5,159 nucleotides of DNA, from contig NVWR01000001.1 in the NCBI GenBank assembly GCA_002746275.1, forward strand, positions 878,143-883,301. Reading direction: 5' to 3'. Position 1 is the first letter of the stretch; the number at the start of each line of letters is the position of its first letter. Of the stretch, positions 1 to 3,934 are shown piece after piece. This DNA is from Rhodobiaceae bacterium (lineage in GTDB: Bacteria > Pseudomonadota > Alphaproteobacteria > Parvibaculales > Parvibaculaceae). The notes beneath the pieces are model-generated. The model was given only the letters and a program-made list of their open reading frames with translations. It searched no databases and was not told the origin of the DNA. A program made the translations under genes and the position numbers.

Positions 1-138
1 CCAATGTGTCTGGGAGCCGACAATTTCCCCTGGTATCCCTCAGTCACATGGATTGGTCATAAATGGAACGAACCATTGCAGCAGTCAGTGGACAAAATTG
101 TCGCCTTAGCGCTGGAAACAGCCAGCGCACGGGGATAA
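1..138 (+). CDS. C-terminal fragment of a probable TPR/glycosyltransferase-type protein (5' end outside window)
   Basis: An open frame enters at base 1 and ends at TAA 136-138, giving 45 residues that begin PMCLGADNFPWYPSVTWIGH and finish in the helical tail ALALETASARG. A short aromatic block of the form W-Y-P-S followed by a final amphipathic helix is typical of the C-termini of TPR proteins with a glycosyltransferase-like domain. These are common next to flagellin genes in Alphaproteobacteria and are thought to act in flagellin glycosylation. The link is from memory of that motif, not from a search, and no catalytic region is visible. No strong terminator follows: the only nearby stem (153-157 with 173-177) is short and has a long loop. 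That this is a real coding end is fairly likely; the family call is moderate. Confidence 0.55.
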   Translation, partial: PMCLGADNFPWYPSVTWIGHKWNEPLQQSVDKIVALALETASARG

Positions 139-174
139 ATAGCCTCCCCTGCCCGGCAATGACCGCATAGCACC

Positions 175-205
175 GGGAAAAAACTGCCTCGTGGGGGAAA
201 AAACT
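175..205. repeat. Direct repeat of GGGAAAAAACT with A-tracts phased at 20 bp
   Basis: GGGAAAAAACT occurs at 175-185 and again at 195-205, exactly 20 bp apart. Each copy contains a run of six A. A-tracts spaced by about two helical turns bend DNA, and repeated motifs 60-90 bp upstream of a -24/-12 promoter are where enhancer-binding activators usually sit. The second copy also lies inside an inverted repeat (191-197 with 207-213). The repeat is seen directly; its role as an upstream activating sequence is inference. Confidence 0.45.
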
Positions 206-213
206 ACCCCCAC
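191..213. repeat. Inverted repeat GTGGGGG/CCCCCAC
   Basis: A perfect 7 bp stem (191-197 with 207-213) encloses a 9-base A-rich loop. No T-tract follows on either strand directly, so it is a poor intrinsic terminator, although it could still stop or stabilise the transcript of the upstream gene. It could equally be part of an activator-binding region upstream of the sigma-54 promoter. Confidence 0.4.
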
Positions 214-263
214 TCAGATGCTAAAAATAGACATAACTCATTGATTTAAAACGTTTTTCCAAA

Positions 264-280
264 CTGGCCTAGAGCTTGCG
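264..280 (+). promoter_or_regulatory. Sigma-54 (-24/-12) promoter of the small ORF and flagellin 1
   Basis: The sequence CTGGCCTAGAGCTTGCG has the invariant GG (266-267) and GC (278-279) separated by exactly 10 bases, with TGGC at -24 and TTGC at -12. This closely fits the RpoN consensus TGGCAC-N5-TTGC. The predicted start of transcription is near 291. Sigma-54 with an enhancer-binding protein of the FlbD type drives late flagellar genes in several alphaproteobacteria. An inverted repeat GAGCTT/AAGCTC (272-277, 281-286) spans the -12 element. Confidence 0.75.
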
Positions 281-297
281 AAGCTCAAGTCAACTGA

Positions 298-316
298 AAC
301 CAGCATCCCGCTGGTT
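298..316 (+). promoter_or_regulatory. Leader hairpin directly upstream of the small-ORF ribosome binding site
   Basis: AACCAGC (298-304) pairs perfectly with GCTGGTT (310-316) around a 5-base loop. The next base begins the AGGAG Shine-Dalgarno (317-321) of the small ORF. It starts only about 7 bases after the predicted transcription start, so it would form a 5'-terminal stem-loop that could protect the mRNA or control ribosome access. The structure is directly visible; its function is inferred. Confidence 0.5.
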
Positions 317-327
317 AGGAGAACGTT

Positions 328-489
328 ATGATCCGTAAACTGATCAAAAATTCAACTGCCAGTGGCTCGACAGCCGCTGTGTCAGATTGGAACAATGTTT
401 ACGCGGCATTAATGATTAACTCCGAGTATACGAGCCGTGCCGGAACGGGACAGACCGGCAAATTCCCGGAGGGTTTAAACAATGGCTGA
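328..489 (+). CDS. Small ORF (53 aa) translationally coupled to flagellin 1; unrecognised
   Basis: The ORF starts at ATG 328 and ends at TGA 487-489. It has a good Shine-Dalgarno, AGGAG at 317-321, six bases before the ATG, and an in-frame TAG at 316-318 rules out a longer form. It lies between the sigma-54 promoter and flagellin 1, and its last 8 bases (482-489) overlap the flagellin start in another frame, the classic arrangement for translational coupling. The product begins MIRKLIKNSTASGSTAAVSD and is basic at the N-terminus. A short mixed segment (W21 to M29) follows, then a Gly/Thr-rich polar tail. I see no signal peptide, membrane helix, cysteine or known domain, and I do not recognise a family. 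It may encode a small protein, or its translation may simply keep the flagellin leader open. It could also be fortuitous, but the ribosome site, promoter position and overlap together favour real translation. Confidence 0.55.
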   Translation: MIRKLIKNSTASGSTAAVSDWNNVYAALMINSEYTSRAGTGQTGKFPEGLNNG

Positions 490-1612
490 AGTGGTTCTAT
501 CAGGTGCAATTCGCGCAAACCTGCTGAGTATTCAGAACACAGCAAAATTGCTCGCAGAGACAAACATTCGTCTAGCGACCGGCCTTAAGGTCAACAGCGC
601 AGTCGATGACCCGACTGCTTTCTTTACAGCTCGGAGCTTGAACACGCGGGCGACCGACCTGACCAATCTGCTTGATCAGATGGATCAGGCGATCCAAACG
701 CTCAGGGCAGCCGATGAAGGTATTAAGGCGCTCACAAAACTTGTCGAAACGGCAAAGGCGAGCGCCAACCAGGCTCTCGATACACCGATCAATCCATCCT
801 TCGTCGAAGGCCCACGTGACACATTTACCAACCAGACGCTGAACCTCACTGCAGTATTCTCGTCCATCGCAAGCCTCGAGGTCATCACCATCTCCTACGG
901 TGGTGGGACAGCCCAACCTGTCACGGTTGCTAGTGGCTTGACGGTCTCACAGTTTGTGAGTTCGCTCAACGGTCTCACAGGTGTTTCAGCCTCGATCACA
1001 ACCAACGGGTCACTTCGTATCGAAGCAGATGATGGGTCAGATCTCGTCGTTACCAGCAGCACGGGCGCCATTGCAACCGACCTTCAGGTCGCCGGTACTT
1101 TCAGCAATGGACAGAACAGGACGAAGTTCGAAACTGACTTCAACCAGTTGAGAACCCAGATCAGCGAACTCGCACGTGACGCCTCCTATCAGGGCGTGAA
1201 TCTCCTGGACTCCGACGAGTTGACTGTGAATTTCAACGAGTCACAGACCAGTCAGATTACCATTCAGGGAGTGACAGTAAATGCCGCCGGTCTGGGAATT
1301 GGCGAAGTCACCACAGATGATTTCAAGATCGAGGCAAATATTCGGAATTTCATCGCTCAGCTTGATGGCGCAATTAGTGCGCTACGCACCCAGGCCTCAA
1401 CCTTTGGTGCCAATCTCGGGGTGGTTGAAATTCGCGAAAGTTTCACTGAACGACTGGTGAATACGCTGGAGACAGGCGCAGCCAATCTAATACTGGCCGA
1501 TACCAACGAAGAAGGTGCAAACCTCCTGGCTCTCCAGACCAGGCAGTCTCTGGGCACGACAGCTCTATCCATCGCCGCCCAGGCTGAGCAGAACGTGTTG
1601 CAGCTCTTCTAA
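482..1612 (+). CDS. Flagellin 1 (divergent filament subunit)
   Basis: This is a flagellar filament protein of 376 aa, secreted without a signal peptide through the flagellar type III apparatus. Residues 1-100 form the N-terminal D0/D1 helices, including RLATGLKVNSAVDDPTAFFT. Residues 130-205 form the central part and resemble a flagellin/hook IN motif (VITISYGGG to LRIEADDGSDLVVTSS). Residues 215-376 are the C-terminal D1/D0 helices, ending in EGANLLALQTRQSLGTTALS and LQLF. There is no cysteine or tryptophan, as expected for flagellin. The start is fixed by an in-frame TAA at 476-478 and by GGAGGG at 468-473, eight bases before the ATG. It overlaps the upstream small ORF by 8 bases and probably shares its sigma-54 transcript. 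Its ends match flagellins 2 and 3 well, but its centre and N-terminal D1 (KLVETAKASANQAL) are clearly different, so it is an older paralogue. It ends with tandem stops TAA TAG and a terminator. Confidence 0.95.
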   Translation: MAEVVLSGAIRANLLSIQNTAKLLAETNIRLATGLKVNSAVDDPTAFFTARSLNTRATDLTNLLDQMDQAIQTLRAADEGIKALTKLVETAKASANQALDTPINPSFVEGPRDTFTNQTLNLTAVFSSIASLEVITISYGGGTAQPVTVASGLTVSQFVSSLNGLTGVSASITTNGSLRIEADDGSDLVVTSSTGAIATDLQVAGTFSNGQNRTKFETDFNQLRTQISELARDASYQGVNLLDSDELTVNFNESQTSQITIQGVTVNAAGLGIGEVTTDDFKIEANIRNFIAQLDGAISALRTQASTFGANLGVVEIRESFTERLVNTLETGAANLILADTNEEGANLLALQTRQSLGTTALSIAAQAEQNVLQLF

Positions 1613-1652
1613 TAGAAAAACCTGCATAATCTGTCGTACCAAATTGATATTG

Positions 1653-1683
1653 AGGAGCGGACTCATCATCCGCTCCTTTTTCT
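1653..1683 (+). terminator. Intrinsic terminator of flagellin 1
   Basis: AGGAGCGGA (1653-1661) pairs perfectly with TCCGCTCCT (1669-1677), a 9 bp stem with a 7-base loop, followed by a T run through 1681. It lies 41 bases after the flagellin 1 stop and separates this unit from flagellin 2. Confidence 0.9.
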
Positions 1684-1974
1684 GTGCTTCCGCCCCACAC
1701 TGGGCGTCCTGGCCATTCGCATTTGTCCAATCACAAGCGAAGCCTAAACAAAGTGTTACCCCCCTCACACGAAATCAGAGTTCCAAGTAACCGTTCGTTA
1801 CCGTTACTCGCCGTGACTTTTCCACAGCGCACAGCCAATTCGGCGTTACATATAGCGTTCCGCCGGGCATATCCCGTTAACCCAAAACTAACCATAAACA
1901 AAAGGTGGAAGGACCACGGAGATTACAGCTACTCGCGTTTACGCCTTTTTTACCATCTACCCCCATGGTGGTCA

Positions 1975-1989
1975 CAGCTCAGGATGAGC
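1975..1989 (+). promoter_or_regulatory. Leader hairpin motif shared with flagellin 3 (copy 1)
   Basis: CAGCTCAG-GAT-GAGC matches the motif CAGCTCAGNNNGAGC also found at 3886-3900 upstream of flagellin 3. GCTCA (1977-1981) can pair with TGAGC (1985-1989). It lies 45 bases before the flagellin 2 start in an otherwise divergent spacer, so conservation suggests a function, for example as an mRNA element or protein-binding site. That function is inferred. Confidence 0.4.
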
Positions 1990-1996
1990 GTCGTAA

Positions 1997-2012
1997 ATGC
2001 ATACCTATGCAT
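1997..2012 (+). promoter_or_regulatory. ATGCAT-ACCT-ATGCAT hairpin before the flagellin 2 ribosome binding site
   Basis: Two ATGCAT palindromes (1997-2002, 2007-2012) flank ACCT and can form a 6 bp stem with a tetraloop, about 10 bases before the AAGGA ribosome site (2022-2026). The flagellin 3 leader lacks it, so it could make translation of the two near-identical genes differ. Confidence 0.35.
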
Positions 2013-2021
2013 CTCCTAGGA

Positions 2022-2026
2022 AAGGA
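2022..2026 (+). promoter_or_regulatory. Ribosome binding site of flagellin 2
   Basis: AAGGA lies eight bases before ATG 2035. The block from 2014 to the ATG is nearly identical to 3914-3934 before flagellin 3, differing at only two bases (2020 and 2028), so the leader was duplicated with the gene. An in-frame TGA at 2029-2031 fixes the start. Confidence 0.75.
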
Positions 2027-2034
2027 ATTGAGTA

Positions 2035-3153
2035 ATGGGTGATATAGCTATTTCGAGTGCGGTACGCGAGAATCTTTCTTCTCTGCAAAGCACTGCCGAC
2101 CTTCTTTCACGTACAACCAATCGTCTGTCCACCGGCCTCAAAGTTTCGAGCCCGATCGATAATCCGACTGCGTTTTTCACGGCCCAGGGCCTGAACAACC
2201 GCGCGTCTGACCTGTCGACACTGCAGGACGATATCTCTCTGGCGATTGAGACATTGAGTGCAGCGGCTTCCGGCATCGATAGCCTCTCCACACTCGTGGA
2301 ACAGGCCAAATCAACTGCCAACTCTGCCTTGAACACGAAAATTACGGCAAACGACTTTACCGCCAGTGTCGCGGTGGCAGACATCGACCAGGAGCTGCAA
2401 TCCATCGCTGCTATCACAAGTACAGATGTGTTCACCATCAGTGTGGATGGCACAACAACATCTGTTACTGTTGGCAGCCTGACATTCTCCGAGTTTGCTT
2501 CTACGCTCAACGCTATCACGGGGCTGAATGCAAGCATTTCAGGCACGTCACTGAATATCACGGCCACAAACGGTCGGTCAGTGGAAATCGCCAGTTCAAC
2601 TGGTTCTGTTGCTACTGATATTGGTCTTGTAGGAACGTTCGACAATGGTGTGAACCGTGACAGCCTGGTCACCGACTACAACAACCTCCTGGATCAGATT
2701 GACCAGTTGGCCGGTGACGCAAGCTTCAACGGGGTAAACCTGTTGAACGGCAACGACCTGACAGCCAAGTTCAACGAAGATGGTTCATCTTCTTTGACCA
2801 TCACTGGTGTTACGTTCAATGCAGCTGGTATCGGTCTCAATGACACCACAAATGCAGCATTCGACACGGATGCCGGCATCAATGCTGTCGTTTCAAAACT
2901 TGATTCTGCCGTGAGCAAGCTGCGGTCTCAGTCATCTTCCTTCGGTAACAATCTTGCCGTGGTGGAAAACCGTCAGAACTTCACCAGTGCGCTGATCAGC
3001 GTTCTGGAACGAGGAGCCGGCGGCCTGACACTCGCAGATACCAACGTGGAAGGTGCCAACCTTCTTGCTCTGCAGACGCGTCAGTCTCTGGGTACAACAG
3101 CTCTGTCACTGTCTTCTCAGGCAGACCAGTCGGTTCTCTCCTTCCTTCGGTAA
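2035..3153 (+). CDS. Flagellin 2 (major-type filament subunit)
   Basis: This 372-aa flagellin is assembled into the filament after export through the flagellar type III channel. The N-terminal D0/D1 region covers residues 1-105 (RLSTGLKVSSPIDNPTAFFT at 30-49). A central domain at about 108-205 carries a flagellin/hook IN-like motif (FTISVDGTTTSVTV, then SLNITATNGRSVEIASS). The C-terminal D1/D0 covers 205-372, with DYNNLLDQIDQL, FNGVNLLNG and EGANLLALQTRQSLGTTALS, and ends SVLSFLR. There is no Cys or Trp and only one Tyr; the Ser/Thr-rich centre is a possible glycosylation surface. It aligns without gaps to flagellin 3 at an offset of exactly 1900 bases, ending one residue later. Identity is patchy: very high over residues 84-163 and much lower just before. 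I found no sigma-54 site upstream, so its promoter class probably differs from flagellin 1. A strong terminator follows. The family is certain; a specific gene name is not. Confidence 0.95.
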   Translation: MGDIAISSAVRENLSSLQSTADLLSRTTNRLSTGLKVSSPIDNPTAFFTAQGLNNRASDLSTLQDDISLAIETLSAAASGIDSLSTLVEQAKSTANSALNTKITANDFTASVAVADIDQELQSIAAITSTDVFTISVDGTTTSVTVGSLTFSEFASTLNAITGLNASISGTSLNITATNGRSVEIASSTGSVATDIGLVGTFDNGVNRDSLVTDYNNLLDQIDQLAGDASFNGVNLLNGNDLTAKFNEDGSSSLTITGVTFNAAGIGLNDTTNAAFDTDAGINAVVSKLDSAVSKLRSQSSSFGNNLAVVENRQNFTSALISVLERGAGGLTLADTNVEGANLLALQTRQSLGTTALSLSSQADQSVLSFLR

Positions 3154-3179
3154 GAGTACTCTATCGACGACATCCGGCG

Positions 3180-3206
3180 AGGCGGGGGATAAAACCCCCG
3201 CCTTTT
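3180..3206 (+). terminator. Intrinsic terminator of flagellin 2
   Basis: AGGCGGGGG (3180-3188) pairs with CCCCCGCCT (3195-3203), a 9 bp very GC-rich stem with a 6-base loop, followed by TTTT (3203-3206). It lies 26 bases after the stop and should insulate flbT from flagellin 2 transcription. Confidence 0.9.
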
Positions 3207-3276
3207 CGTTATTCTAAGGCCCACATATCGGCACCAGTTGAGTTCTACATTTCAAGAGGAACGAATCTGGCGTAGA

Positions 3277-3293
3277 TTGGTCAAGAGCTGGCT
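3277..3293 (+). promoter_or_regulatory. Candidate sigma-54 promoter of flbT
   Basis: TTGGTCAAGAGCTGGCT has GG (3279-3280) and GC (3291-3292) ten bases apart. The -24 half is weaker than consensus, but the 15 bases from TGG to GC match the flagellin 1 promoter at 12 positions (TGGYCNAGAGCTKGC). The predicted transcript start is near 3304, leaving about 25 bases of leader with the ribosome site. An inverted repeat AATCT/AGATT (3264-3268, 3274-3278) abuts it on the upstream side. Confidence 0.5.
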
Positions 3294-3328
3294 CCCCAGA
3301 TCAACACACAGGCAACAGGATCTCGTTC

Positions 3329-3748
3329 ATGGCCCTCAAAGTCGAGCTTAAACCAGGTGAACGCTTCATTCTTGGCGACAGCGTTATTACAAATGACACT
3401 CAGCGCACCCGCCTCTTTATCGAAGGCAACGCACCTATTCTCCGCGAAAAAGACGTCATGAGGGTGGAAGATGCCAACACTCCCTGTCAGAAAATCTACT
3501 TACTCGTACAGATGATGTATCTGTCGCCTGACCCACGGAGACATCATGAAACTTATTTCTCGGTAATAGAAGAAGTGCAAGAGGCAGCCCCCAGCACCGC
3601 GCCTTATATCGCTGATGTAAACGAGCAGATACTGAACGGGTCTATGTACAAAGCGCTCAAAGCTGCAAAAAAACTGATCAACTACGAAGCAAAGCTCTTG
3701 TCAGGAACCCTCGACGACCAAGAAGATTCAGAGGCATCTGCTGGCTGA
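3329..3748 (+). CDS. flbT: Flagellin regulator FlbT
   Basis: FlbT is a small cytoplasmic post-transcriptional regulator of flagellin. In Caulobacter it acts with the flagellin mRNA 5' leader to promote mRNA decay before the hook is complete; in some relatives it acts positively. The 139-aa product has the characteristic N-terminus ALKVELKPGERFILGDSVIT, the block RTRLFIEGNAPILREKD (27-42) and KIYLLVQMMYLS (55-66). It also has EAAPSTAPYIADVNEQILNG (85-104) and the final helix YKALKAAKKLINYE (107-120), followed by an acidic low-complexity tail. Length is normal for the family. AGGA at 3317-3320 lies eight bases before the ATG, and MALKVE is the usual family start. It sits between two near-identical flagellin genes, with its own sigma-54-like promoter. 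The usual partner flaF is not adjacent. The leaders of flagellins 1, 2 and 3 are plausible targets, but that is inference. Confidence 0.95.
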   Translation: MALKVELKPGERFILGDSVITNDTQRTRLFIEGNAPILREKDVMRVEDANTPCQKIYLLVQMMYLSPDPRRHHETYFSVIEEVQEAAPSTAPYIADVNEQILNGSMYKALKAAKKLINYEAKLLSGTLDDQEDSEASAG

Positions 3749-3750
3749 TA

Positions 3751-3799
3751 AAATCCAAATCTAAATAGTCTGTTAAGTATTTTACTTAAGCCTGGATTT
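3751..3799. repeat. Nested AT-rich inverted repeats after flbT
   Basis: AAATCCA (3751-3757) pairs with TGGATTT (3793-3799), and inside it TTAAGTA (3773-3779) pairs with TACTTAA (3783-3789) around TTT. Together they give two stacked 7 bp stems just after the flbT stop. The T run expected of an intrinsic terminator is missing, so this may be a weak 3' end for flbT or part of the flagellin 3 promoter region. Confidence 0.4.
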
Positions 3800-3885
3800 A
3801 CTACAAAGAAAAGTGGTCGCCCTCTCCTCCCTGCTCCCCGCCTCATTTTTAGATTTCCTTAAGCGCTCCAGCGCGAGGATGACAT

Positions 3886-3901
3886 CAGCTCAGAACGAGC
3901 T
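3886..3901 (+). promoter_or_regulatory. Leader hairpin motif shared with flagellin 2 (copy 2)
   Basis: CAGCTCAG-AAC-GAGC repeats the motif seen at 1975-1989 with the same internal spacing. Here AGCTC (3887-3891) pairs with GAGCT (3897-3901) around a 5-base loop. It is 33 bases before the flagellin 3 start, against 45 for copy 1. The rest of the two spacers does not obviously align, so retention of this block is notable. A role in mRNA stability or regulator binding is inferred. Confidence 0.4.
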
Positions 3902-3921
3902 TGGTATTGTAATTCCTAGAA

Positions 3922-3926
3922 AAGGA
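3922..3926 (+). promoter_or_regulatory. Ribosome binding site of flagellin 3
   Basis: AAGGA lies eight bases before ATG 3935, the same spacing as in flagellin 2. An in-frame TGA at 3929-3931 fixes the start. No sigma-54-type GG-N10-GC pair was found between flbT and this gene. Confidence 0.75.
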
Positions 3927-3934
3927 AATGAGTA

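Larger units (their letters stand above)
1684..2034 (+). other. Non-coding spacer and leader upstream of flagellin 2
   Basis: No convincing gene is present in this 351-base stretch. The frames that stay open lack a ribosome binding site and read as random, Pro/Ser/Arg-rich peptides. I checked every GG for a GC ten bases later and found no sigma-54 site, and I see no clear sigma-28 (TAAA-N15-GCCGATAA) or sigma-70 match. Visible structure includes an inverted repeat GTAAC/GTTAC at 1787-1801, a T6 run at 1946-1951, and two small hairpins close to the flagellin 2 start. The flagellin 2 promoter must lie here but I cannot place it. Confidence 0.6.

Noticed and set aside
1711..1725. TGGCCATTCGCATTTG as a sigma-54 site for flagellin 2
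   Set aside because: The bases ten after GG are TT rather than GC, and it lies more than 300 bases from the gene, beside the flagellin 1 terminator.
1515..1790. Open frame overlapping the end of flagellin 1 and its terminator
   Set aside because: It runs through the terminator stem in a different frame, has no ribosome site and no family resemblance.
1684..2019. 111-codon open frame in the spacer before flagellin 2
   Set aside because: It begins in the tail of the flagellin 1 terminator, has no Shine-Dalgarno, and its composition is random-like with no recognisable motif.
2028..2030. TTG (or ATG at 3928 in flagellin 3) as alternative start just after AAGGA
   Set aside because: It is out of frame with flagellin and only one base from the Shine-Dalgarno; ATG 2035/3935 has ideal spacing and follows an in-frame TGA.
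1965..2042. 25-codon ORF ending in the flagellin 2 start with the same 8-base overlap as the small ORF at 328
   Set aside because: It lacks a ribosome site, and the overlap follows automatically from ATGGGTGA at the flagellin start. The equivalent frame before flagellin 3 is only MSNG.
2016..2672. Long antisense open frame within flagellin 2 (and a counterpart at 4084-4572 in flagellin 3)
   Set aside because: It mirrors the sense codon bias of the flagellin gene, reads as Val/Ser/Ala-rich low complexity and has no ribosome site. Its presence in both copies is explained by the duplication.
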